A stretch of 63,131 bases of DNA from an uncultured Lachnospiraceae bacterium (GTDB taxonomy: Bacteria > Bacillota > Clostridia > Lachnospirales > Lachnospiraceae): positions 1 to 63,131 of the forward strand of contig URQQ01000024.1 in assembly GCA_900549995.1 (NCBI GenBank). Direction: 5' to 3'. Within the stretch, counting starts at the first letter, position 1. Each line of letters opens with the position of its first letter. The position numbers and the translations under genes were made by a program. Under the pieces are notes generated by a model. The model worked only from the letters and a program-made list of their open reading frames with translations. It was not told the DNA's origin and ran no database searches. Below are positions 1 to 6,587 of the stretch, one piece after another.

Positions 1-8
1 GTACAAGT

Positions 9-56
9 CCCTCATGAGTGAGGGATTCAGGGAGTTGAAGTGGACTTGTCCACTTC
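9..56. terminator. hairpins downstream of comFB-like gene
   Basis: Two inverted repeats lie just past the 3' end of the minus-strand ComFB gene: GAAGTGGAC (37-45) pairs with GTCCACTTC (48-56), and CCCTCA (9-14) pairs with TGAGGG (19-24). Neither is followed by a clear U-tract on the minus strand, so they may be a weak or factor-assisted terminator. I see no gene in 1-90. Confidence 0.35.
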
Positions 57-90
57 GTTATTATTTGTCTGAATGTGGTGATTTGGAAAA

Positions 91-573
91 TTAATGTCTC
101 GGTGATTTTTTTACTATCAATATTGCCTGAATCAGAGCACTTGTCACTTCGGAGCCATACTCTTCTTCTACGGACTGGCGTTTTACGGCATCATCTTCTT
201 TCATTACCATGTAACGCGGTGTCAGGCGGTTGAGTGCCACTGCAGCGATGTCCTTTTTGCATTTGTTGCATTTACAGCAGTTGAACCGGGCCAGCGTACT
301 GTCAAGTTTTGATAATACAAGATCCTCCATCACATTGACAAGAATCATATTCCTGGATTCCTGAATCTGCATACTGACGGCAGATGTGCGGTTGACGGCA
401 CTTTTTGTGGAAGAAACCGCTGTGGAGGCGGCAGGAATATTGGACTGCTGAGGTGATGGTGCGGAAGGTTCGTTCTCAGCAGATGTAACTGACTGTTTCA
501 GGGGACGGCTGACTGTCGGCATAATTTTACGGTACATAATTTCCTTGTCGAGTTCATTTTTACTCTTTGCCAT
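91..573 (-). CDS. ComFB-domain protein (late competence / cyclic-dinucleotide-receptor family)
   Basis: This is a 160-residue protein. Residues 1-75 are polar, Ser/Pro/Ala-rich and probably disordered, with a basic start (MAKSKNELDKE). Residues 78-150 match the ComFB domain: a VNVMEDLV helix, a cysteine cluster at 99, 100, 102 and 105, and the ALNRLTPRYMV motif. I chose the ATG at 573 because GGGGGA sits 8 bases upstream; the longer reading from 603 has no ribosome binding site. It starts two bases after the parA stop, so the two genes form one operon. In Bacillus subtilis comFB lies near flgM, so synteny with motility genes is partly kept, but inverted. ComFB-domain proteins have been reported to bind cyclic di-nucleotides; ligand binding here is inference. 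Confidence 0.85.
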   Translation of the reverse strand: MAKSKNELDKEIMYRKIMPTVSRPLKQSVTSAENEPSAPSPQQSNIPAASTAVSSTKSAVNRTSAVSMQIQESRNMILVNVMEDLVLSKLDSTLARFNCCKCNKCKKDIAAVALNRLTPRYMVMKEDDAVKRQSVEEEYGSEVTSALIQAILIVKKSPRH

Positions 574-574
574 C

Positions 575-1336
575 TCACATCCCCCTTTCCAGCAGTTCAT
601 CAACCAAAGTCATGTAATCTTTGACAGCATTACATTTTGGGGCGTACTCAATAATGGACTGCTGTAACGACTGCGCCTCTTTCAGTGCCACACTTTCGCG
701 GATAAACGTGTCAAAGAGAGGAATTTTCAGATCCTCAGATAACATTTCCACCGTTCCGGTAATTTCTTTGCTGAACCTTGTGCGGGGATTGTGTCTTGTG
801 AGAAGCATTCCGAGCACTTCGATCTCAGGATTACAGTATGTTTTTACACGTTCGATGGTTTCAAACAGCTGGGTCATTCCCTGCAGACTGAAAATATCCG
901 AAAGCATTGGGACGATAATGTAATCGGCGGCAGTAAATGCATTGACTGTCAGGATTCCAAGGGCAGGGGGGCAGTCAATCAGTATGTAATCATAGAGCGG
1001 CATCAGCGGAACAAGGGCGTTTTTCAAAAGAAATTCGCGCTGATTGCCTGTGAATTCAAGCTCAATACTGCTTAAGAGAATATTGGAAGGAATAATATCT
1101 ATCAGGGAAAGTCTCTGAACGGCATACTGGACTTTCAGATCCCCTTTCAAAACATCGTATATAGTCGCACTGATTTCTGTGTCAGCGTTCACACTGAAAC
1201 TCAGATTGCTTTGCGGATCAAGGTCGATTGTCAACACTTTATAACCCTTTTGCTTCAGGCCGACGGCCAGCGCGTTTGTAGTTGTTGTCTTTCCAACTCC
1301 GCCTTTTTGGTTCGAGACAGCAATCGTTTTCGCCAT
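575..1336 (-). CDS. ParA/Soj-family ATPase
   Basis: This 253-residue protein is a complete ParA-type deviant Walker ATPase. The Walker A box is KGGVGKTT (residues 11-18, with the signature Lys11 and Lys16), followed by the DLDPQ motif and a Walker B-like YILIDCPP segment. Such proteins make ATP-dependent dimers on DNA and position plasmids, chromosomes or large complexes. No parB or centromere-like repeat lies nearby; its only operon partner is the ComFB protein two bases downstream. A GAGGAGG ribosome binding site precedes the ATG, and a sigma-A promoter is at 1387-1415. It is shorter and more Soj-like than FlhG/YlxH, so a role in flagellar number is possible but unproven. Confidence 0.9.
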   Translation of the reverse strand: MAKTIAVSNQKGGVGKTTTTNALAVGLKQKGYKVLTIDLDPQSNLSFSVNADTEISATIYDVLKGDLKVQYAVQRLSLIDIIPSNILLSSIELEFTGNQREFLLKNALVPLMPLYDYILIDCPPALGILTVNAFTAADYIIVPMLSDIFSLQGMTQLFETIERVKTYCNPEIEVLGMLLTRHNPRTRFSKEITGTVEMLSEDLKIPLFDTFIRESVALKEAQSLQQSIIEYAPKCNAVKDYMTLVDELLERGM

Positions 1337-1357
1337 TTTAGAGCCTCCTCATAATTC

Positions 1358-1370
1358 GACAGAAACTGTC
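1358..1370. promoter_or_regulatory. palindrome in parA 5' leader
   Basis: GACAG-AAA-CTGTC is a perfect 5-bp inverted repeat around a 3-base centre, between the parA promoter and the parA start. It could be an operator or a small leader hairpin; nothing more can be said from sequence. Confidence 0.3.
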
Positions 1371-1386
1371 AATATTTCTGCCATTA

Positions 1387-1415
1387 ATTATAGCAAGATT
1401 ACAGGGGATTTACAA
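1387..1415 (-). promoter_or_regulatory. sigma-A promoter for parA-comFB
   Basis: On the minus strand the sequence reads TTGTAA (plus 1415-1410), a 17-base spacer, then TATAAT (plus 1392-1387). Box quality and spacing are close to the vegetative consensus, and the promoter points at parA about 50 bases away. Confidence 0.65.
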
Positions 1416-1433
1416 GAAAGTTCGGAAACACTC

Positions 1434-1460
1434 TAAAGATTTTAAAATCATGTACGATAA
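1434..1460 (+). promoter_or_regulatory. sigma-D (sigma-28) flagellar promoter
   Basis: TAAA (1434-1437) is followed by exactly 15 bases and TACGATAA (1453-1460). The sigma-D consensus is TAAA, 15 bases, GCCGATAA, so six of the eight -10 bases match. It lies 38 bases before flgM, the gene for the anti-sigma-28 factor, as expected for a late flagellar operon that feeds back on its own sigma factor. Confidence 0.75.
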
Positions 1461-1498
1461 TAATAACAGAGATCATAAATACGGAAAGGATGTTGATT

Positions 1499-1801
1499 AT
1501 GGAGATGAAAATAACAGGTACACAGTCTGTTTACAAACAGATCATGAACAGTACAAAGAGTACCGGAAAATCAGCCGATTCCCTGAAAGGTTCAGATACA
1601 AAAGTACGCTGCGATGAGATCGTGATCAGTGGTGAAGGATTAAAGAAGCAGGAAGCGATGCAGGCAGCAGAGAGGGTGTACCAGGCGATGGGACAGGAAG
1701 CAAAGACAGACCGGATAGCCCAGATTAAAACGCAGATCAGAGAAGGTACATACAATATTTCAGCAGAGGCAGTGGCGGACCGGATTTTATCAGGAAAATA
1801 A
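1499..1801 (+). CDS. flgM: FlgM, anti-sigma-28 factor
   Basis: This small protein (100 residues from ATG 1499) has an unstructured polar N-terminus and the FlgM C-terminal signature RIAQIKTQIREGTYNISAEA (from about residue 70). FlgM binds sigma-D and holds late flagellar genes off until the hook-basal body is built; export of FlgM then releases the sigma factor. The ATG at 1490 overlaps the ribosome binding site AAGGA (1486-1490), so 1499, eight bases downstream, is the better start. It is the first gene behind the sigma-D promoter and is followed 27 bases later by flgN. Confidence 0.88.
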   Translation: MEMKITGTQSVYKQIMNSTKSTGKSADSLKGSDTKVRCDEIVISGEGLKKQEAMQAAERVYQAMGQEAKTDRIAQIKTQIREGTYNISAEAVADRILSGK

Positions 1802-1828
1802 GGGACTGGGTCAAAAGGACGGGTGGAT

Positions 1829-2281
1829 ATGGAACGATTAATTAAATTTCTAAAAGAATATGTGGTGTTTTTTGAAGAGATCAACCGGCAGCAGCAGGAG
1901 AAACTGAAAGTGCTGACAGAGGGGGAACTGAAGCTGGTGGAAGAGGCAATTGTGATTCAGCAGGCGTCAGACAAGCAGCTTCAGTACATGGAACAGCAGA
2001 GACTTGCCCTGTTCCGGGAACTTGGGATCGAAGGGAAGACTTTTAAAGAAGTGATCAGCGAAGCTGAGGGCGAAGAGAAAAAGGAACTGGAGATTCTCTA
2101 TAAGAAATTAGAAGGTGATATTTCGAATATCAGATATCTGAATCAGAAAGCAATGAAGATTGCGGAGTCTGCGCTCGCTAAGATTGGTGTGAAAGTTCCT
2201 GTAGTTACGGAGAACGGCAAAATCAAAGGTTATGGACAGGCAGATTATACAGGCGGATCGATTCTTACGAAATCCATATAA
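1829..2281 (+). CDS. flgN: FlgN-family export chaperone
   Basis: This 150-residue, almost wholly helical, charged protein has the heptad pattern and size of FlgN/YvyG, the cytoplasmic chaperone that carries the hook-junction proteins FlgK and FlgL to the flagellar export gate. Position supports the call: it lies between flgM and flgK, as in Bacillus. I prefer ATG 1829 over GTG 1823 because AAGGA (1815-1819) then has a normal 9-base spacing. Sequence identity to characterised FlgN is expected to be low, so the call rests on length, helicity and context. Confidence 0.8.
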   Translation: MERLIKFLKEYVVFFEEINRQQQEKLKVLTEGELKLVEEAIVIQQASDKQLQYMEQQRLALFRELGIEGKTFKEVISEAEGEEKKELEILYKKLEGDISNIRYLNQKAMKIAESALAKIGVKVPVVTENGKIKGYGQADYTGGSILTKSI

Positions 2282-2300
2282 GGGAAGGGGTGAATGAATT

Positions 2301-3758
2301 TTGAGACCGACATTTATGGGGCTTGAGACGATGAAGCGTGGAATTATGGTGAACCAGAAAGCGCTTGATATCGTTGGAAATAATATCAGCAATGTAAAAA
2401 CAAAAGGGTATACAAGGCAGCGCCTTGACACAGTATCAGTACATACAGGAGGAAGCTCGCGGATTCCCACATCTTCAATCAGCCTGGCAGGACAGGGGGT
2501 TGAAGCCGTTGGAGTCAGCCAGATCCGTAATTCATTTCTGGACAGTAAGTTCAGGCAGGAATATGGAGATGTTGGATACTATGATCAAAGGGCTGCCATG
2601 TTAAGTGAGATTGAAGAGGCAATCAGTGACCCGGAAGTAGAGGGGACAGGAATTAAAGATGCACTGACGACATTGCTGACAGCAATGACAAAATTCAGTG
2701 AGAATCCATATCAGGAGACACAGGCGAATATCGTCATGGCATCATTTACGGGACTGACCCAGACACTTCGGCAGTACAGCCAGAAGCTTGACACGATCCG
2801 CCAGCAGCAGACGGAGGATCTGAAGATATCAGTGGATGATATTAACAGCAAATTCGAACAGCTGGCAGAATTAAATGAGGCGATCGCGAACGAAGTGTTT
2901 TCAAACACAGATTATGATGGGGTGAATTATGGACCCAACGAGCTTTTGGATCAGAGGAATCTGATACTGGATGATCTGTCACGGTATGGGGATCTGCAGG
3001 TCAATACAAAGGACGGCGGAGGAATACAGGTTGTATTCAACGGACATATTGCGGTAGATGGTTCTAACAATAAGTATCAGGCGGACAAAATTGAGATTGG
3101 TGATAATGGGACCGATCTGAGATGGCAGGGAACACAGAAAGAGATTGATATCCAGACAGGTGTACTGAAAGGATATATGGATGTATTAAATGGCAGCAAT
3201 GCGATTGAGAAAGGAATTCCATATTATAAAGAGAAGCTTGACGATCTGGCAAAAGGTCTTGCGGAAGCTTTTAATAATGTGATTCCAAATGATAATGGAG
3301 CTGGTGGGTACAAGACACTTCTCGAAGGGGAAGACGGTGAGATTACAGCAGGAAATCTTACGGTCAGTGCACAATGGCTTGCGGATTCGGCTTATGTGAT
3401 CCAGAAGAATCCGGACGGTGCAATGGATACAACAAACATACTGAATATGAAGAATCTGCTCGATAAAGATTTTGACTTTGGCGGAGAATTTACGGGGACA
3501 TTCAGTGAATTTGTGACCTATATAGTGACATCGCTTGGAAGTGATATCACACTCAATAATTCGAGACTGGATGCCTCGGTGATAACGGCAGAAAGTATTG
3601 AAAAAGACAGGAATTCAATATCGGGCGTGTCTCTGAATGAAGAGGGAATTCAGATGATGACTTATAATAAAGCTTATCAGGCACTGGCACGTATGATGAC
3701 AACGATGGATGAACAGCTGGACGTACTGATCAATAAGATGGGTATGGTAGGCCGGTAG
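2301..3758 (+). CDS. flgK: FlgK, hook-filament junction protein 1
   Basis: This 485-residue protein has the conserved N-terminal rod-type segment (GLETMKRGIMVNQKALDIVG, then NNISNVKTKGYTRQR) and the C-terminal D0 helix with GVSLNEEGIQMM and YQALARMMTTMDEQLD. FlgK joins the hook to the filament together with FlgL. Translation starts at a TTG with AAGGGG ten bases upstream. The length is within the usual range for Firmicute FlgK. It is followed 15 bases later by flgL. Confidence 0.95.
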   Translation: MRPTFMGLETMKRGIMVNQKALDIVGNNISNVKTKGYTRQRLDTVSVHTGGSSRIPTSSISLAGQGVEAVGVSQIRNSFLDSKFRQEYGDVGYYDQRAAMLSEIEEAISDPEVEGTGIKDALTTLLTAMTKFSENPYQETQANIVMASFTGLTQTLRQYSQKLDTIRQQQTEDLKISVDDINSKFEQLAELNEAIANEVFSNTDYDGVNYGPNELLDQRNLILDDLSRYGDLQVNTKDGGGIQVVFNGHIAVDGSNNKYQADKIEIGDNGTDLRWQGTQKEIDIQTGVLKGYMDVLNGSNAIEKGIPYYKEKLDDLAKGLAEAFNNVIPNDNGAGGYKTLLEGEDGEITAGNLTVSAQWLADSAYVIQKNPDGAMDTTNILNMKNLLDKDFDFGGEFTGTFSEFVTYIVTSLGSDITLNNSRLDASVITAESIEKDRNSISGVSLNEEGIQMMTYNKAYQALARMMTTMDEQLDVLINKMGMVGR

Positions 3759-3773
3759 CAGAAGGGAGATCGT

Positions 3774-4754
3774 ATGAGAATTACAGATAGTGGGTTGACA
3801 CAGACATATCTGAGAAATCTGCAGCGCAGCCAGTCTGACCTGGCAGCATCGAATCTGAAGCTGACTTCTCAGAGAAAATATAATCACGTTTCAGAGGATA
3901 CGGGATCGGCAGCGAGGGCATTTGCAGTCAGAGACCAGCTTGCAAAGAATCAGGAATATACCAATACGATTGAGAATGCAATCGGAGAGCTGGATACGGC
4001 AGATGATAATATACTGACAATCAGTTCGATTTTAAAAAATGTATATGCAAGGGTCACAAAGGCGGCCGGAGGAAGTATGTCCCAGGAAAACCTGGATGCA
4101 ATTGCAGAGGAACTGGATGGCCTGAATAATGAGATTTTGCAGACTATGAATGCAAAGTACGGAGATAAATTCCTCTTCTCAGGTTCAGGAAATGATGCAC
4201 AGCCATTCACTGTAGGGCCGGATGGCAAATTACTTTTTAACGGTGTAGATGTGGATTCAGCTACGGCAGATACAGATTTTAACGAGAATAAAGTTGTCTA
4301 TCTGGATATCGGCTTTGGAATGACTTCAGACCCTGACGGTATCAACCGGCAGACAGGGATTAAAATTTCCACTTCCGGAATCGATGTTCTTGGTTATGGA
4401 GTTGATGCCGAGGGACAGCCAAAGAACATTTACAGCCTGATTTCCAGGATAGGAAGCCAGCTGAAAGACGGGGATCTGGAAGGGGCAAGAGATAGTCTGG
4501 AACGCCTTAAGAAGGCAGAAGACGGAGTTTCATCTGCGACGGCAGAGCTTGGAACGAGACAGAGTATTTTAGACAGAGCGAAAGACCGGCTGGAGGCAGA
4601 GTCGATCAATCTGAAAGCAAGACAGAAAAGCCTGGAAGGTGTGTCTCTGGAAGAAGAGTCCATTAATAATAAATCGTATGAAATGGCCTGGATGGTGACA
4701 CTGCAGCTTGGGTCAAGCATTATACCGCCGTCCATATTTGATTTTATGAGATAA
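3774..4754 (+). CDS. flgL: FlgL, hook-filament junction protein 3
   Basis: This 326-residue flagellin-like protein has an N-terminal D0/D1 helix (MRITDSGLTQTYLRNLQRSQ) and a matching C-terminal helix (ESINNKSYEMAWMVTLQ), with a short variable middle. It forms the ring between FlgK and the filament. AGAAGGGAG lies just ahead of the ATG. The pairing with flgK and the size separate it from a true flagellin; no hag/fliC gene occurs in this window. Confidence 0.93.
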   Translation: MRITDSGLTQTYLRNLQRSQSDLAASNLKLTSQRKYNHVSEDTGSAARAFAVRDQLAKNQEYTNTIENAIGELDTADDNILTISSILKNVYARVTKAAGGSMSQENLDAIAEELDGLNNEILQTMNAKYGDKFLFSGSGNDAQPFTVGPDGKLLFNGVDVDSATADTDFNENKVVYLDIGFGMTSDPDGINRQTGIKISTSGIDVLGYGVDAEGQPKNIYSLISRIGSQLKDGDLEGARDSLERLKKAEDGVSSATAELGTRQSILDRAKDRLEAESINLKARQKSLEGVSLEEESINNKSYEMAWMVTLQLGSSIIPPSIFDFMR

Positions 4755-4767
4755 GTGAGGTGGCAAA

Positions 4768-5370
4768 ATGAACGTATTACAGATTTCGACTACTCCAATC
4801 AAATTATCAATGACGTCACAGAGAGCCAGACTGGAATCAGAGATTCCGGATCCGGAGGTAGGGATCATCAATCATCCGGGAAAGCTTCAGATGAAATCAG
4901 AGAATATAAAAGTGAATATAGATACATTCCAGTCCAGACAGAGCATGGGATATTCTACGGCGAAAGGGCTGATGCAGGCAGCGGCGCAGAAGGGAATGGA
5001 AGCAGCGCAGAATGCGACAGCCCAGTATGTACAGATTGGGAATCAGATGGCGCAGATTCAAAAAGGCGCAGATATTGCGGATATCATGAAACAGTACGTA
5101 GTTCCTGCGCCGGTAATGACGGGGATTAAATTCATTCCGTCTCAGGGAGCGGACATTTCGTGGGAGCCTGCACAGTTATCAAGAGAGTACACTCCGGCAG
5201 AAGTAGAGTTTCAGCCGCAGGCAGATTTTAAGAACAGTACCTATATTCCGGGAGAACTGCAAATCAATGTAGAACAGTTTCCGAAGGTGGAGATAGAATA
5301 TATAGGCGGGCCATTGTATGTGCCGCCGAGTGCTGACCCATCTTATGATGGGGACGGTATTCCAGGATAA
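4768..5370 (+). CDS. YviE-like protein (DUF6470 type)
   Basis: This is a 200-residue protein of unknown function. The N-terminus (LQISTTPIKLSMTSQRARLE) and the alanine/glutamine-rich central helix (STAKGLMQAAAQKGMEAAQN) match the family of B. subtilis YviE, which sits in the same place between flgL and fliW. The C-terminal third is rich in Pro and aromatic residues and probably beta. There is no signal peptide. Context suggests a role in late flagellar assembly, perhaps in handling a secreted subunit, but no function is established. Spacing to flgL is 13 bases. Confidence 0.75.
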   Translation: MNVLQISTTPIKLSMTSQRARLESEIPDPEVGIINHPGKLQMKSENIKVNIDTFQSRQSMGYSTAKGLMQAAAQKGMEAAQNATAQYVQIGNQMAQIQKGADIADIMKQYVVPAPVMTGIKFIPSQGADISWEPAQLSREYTPAEVEFQPQADFKNSTYIPGELQINVEQFPKVEIEYIGGPLYVPPSADPSYDGDGIPG

Positions 5371-5384
5371 GCAAAAGGGAGGAC

Positions 5385-5828
5385 ATGACATTGCAGATAG
5401 AGACCAGAGATTTTGGGATGATAGAGATTGAACAGGATAACATTATTACATTTAAGCAGCCGATATTCGGCTTTGAAGATTATACACAATTTGTACTCGT
5501 ATCGGATTCTAATATGGGGAACGGAATATGCTGGCTGCAGTCAATTGAAGAGAAAAATATCTGCTTCATCATGATGAACCCTCTGGAGATATGCAGTGAT
5601 TATGAACCGATCGTTATGCAGGATGTTCTGTTTACCTTACAGGCGGCTCCGGAAGATGATCTGGACTGCTGGGTGCTTACAGTGATAGGGGAACGGTTCC
5701 AGGATTCCACTGTGAATCTGAAAAGCCCGATACTGATCAATCATAAGACGAACTATGCGATACAGGTAATTCTGGAACAGGATTATCCGATCCGCAAGGC
5801 AATACTGGAGCAGGAGAGTGAGGGATAA
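5385..5828 (+). CDS. fliW: FliW, flagellin-binding assembly factor
   Basis: This 147-residue protein has the FliW pattern: ETRDFGMIEIEQDNIITFKQ, IFGFEDYTQFVLV, then WLQSIEEKNICFIMMNP and NYAIQVILEQDYPIR. In Firmicutes FliW is sequestered by flagellin; when free it binds CsrA and relieves CsrA repression of flagellin mRNA. The ATG at 5385 is only 2 bases from GGGAGG (5377-5382). The TTG at 5391 has an 8-base spacing and gives the family-typical start MQIETRDFG, so it may be the true start. csrA follows after 3 bases. Confidence 0.93.
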   Translation: MTLQIETRDFGMIEIEQDNIITFKQPIFGFEDYTQFVLVSDSNMGNGICWLQSIEEKNICFIMMNPLEICSDYEPIVMQDVLFTLQAAPEDDLDCWVLTVIGERFQDSTVNLKSPILINHKTNYAIQVILEQDYPIRKAILEQESEG

Positions 5829-5831
5829 CGG

Positions 5832-6104
5832 ATGCTGGTGCTATTAAGAAAAAAAGGAGAATCTATTAAGATTGGTGATGATATAGAAATCTTTGTCACG
5901 GAAATCAAAGGAGATAAAGTAAGGCTTGGAATTTCGGCGCCTCCGGATAAGAAGATTTCCCGTACAGAGCTTTATCTCACTGTGGAGAATAACAAGGAGG
6001 CATCAGATAAGGTGGATCTTCTGAAAGTATTCCAGTTATCAAGAAACCTGAACAGTACGAAAGGTGAGGAGATTTTCCAGGAGGAAGAAAATGGAGACGA
6101 GTAA
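5832..6104 (+). CDS. csrA: CsrA, carbon storage / translational regulator
   Basis: This 90-residue protein contains the full CsrA fold: MLVLLRKKGESIKIGDDIEI, then VRLGISAPPDKKISRTELYL, including the RNA-contacting basic start and the GISAPP loop. CsrA dimers bind GGA motifs in mRNA leaders and block translation, classically of flagellin here. It has a 20-25-residue C-terminal extension beyond the usual core, ending in acidic residues. fliW lies directly upstream, so the FliW-CsrA-flagellin switch is present even though the flagellin gene is elsewhere. Confidence 0.95.
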   Translation: MLVLLRKKGESIKIGDDIEIFVTEIKGDKVRLGISAPPDKKISRTELYLTVENNKEASDKVDLLKVFQLSRNLNSTKGEEIFQEEENGDE

Positions 6105-6576
6105 AAAAGTGCTGGAACTTCTGGATGAGAAAGAAAAACTGTTTCTGGAGTATGAGAAGGAAACAGAGAAGATGATGACAAATTCAATCGAAGATACCGA
6201 CAGAATCGTGGACGCGCTGGAAGCGAGACAGGATCTGATTGAAAAAATAGACTATATTGATGAGGATATCCATATTGCCTGCAGGGAAGATCAGAATGGA
6301 GCACAGATTCTGGCGGCAGCTTACAACAGGTGCGGTTATGCGGAAGTGACCGGCAGCTGTCAGGAAGTGTTTGAGAAAGGGCAGAAGATCTTTCAGGTCA
6401 TTGCAAGAATTCAAAGTATGGAACCGCAGATTGCTTTAAATATACAGGAGATCAAGGAGCAGCTGCAGACAAAAATAAGACAGAATAAAAAGGAAATCCG
6501 TTTTGCGGGATATTTTAATCATATGGGTACCGGGCAGAGCGTTACAAATGGATTTCTGTATGATCAAAAACGATAG
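6091..6576 (+). CDS. helical protein between csrA and fliD, possible flagellar chaperone
   Basis: This 161-residue protein is mostly alpha-helical, acidic in the first half and basic near the end. It begins METSKKVLELLDEKEKLFLE and carries a short Cys-containing middle (ACREDQ, NRCGYAEVTGSCQ). GGAGG precedes ATG 6091, which overlaps the end of csrA by 14 bases, suggesting translational coupling. I do not recognise it confidently. Its size, helix content and place directly before fliD resemble FliT/FlgN-type chaperones, so a role in FliD or FliS handling is a reasonable guess only. Confidence 0.6.
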   Translation: METSKKVLELLDEKEKLFLEYEKETEKMMTNSIEDTDRIVDALEARQDLIEKIDYIDEDIHIACREDQNGAQILAAAYNRCGYAEVTGSCQEVFEKGQKIFQVIARIQSMEPQIALNIQEIKEQLQTKIRQNKKEIRFAGYFNHMGTGQSVTNGFLYDQKR

Positions 6577-6587
6577 GAGGAGTTGGT

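Noticed and set aside
4755..5129. 124-codon open frame overlapping the YviE-like gene
   Set aside because: It lies in another frame of the YviE-like gene, which has the better start, length and synteny.
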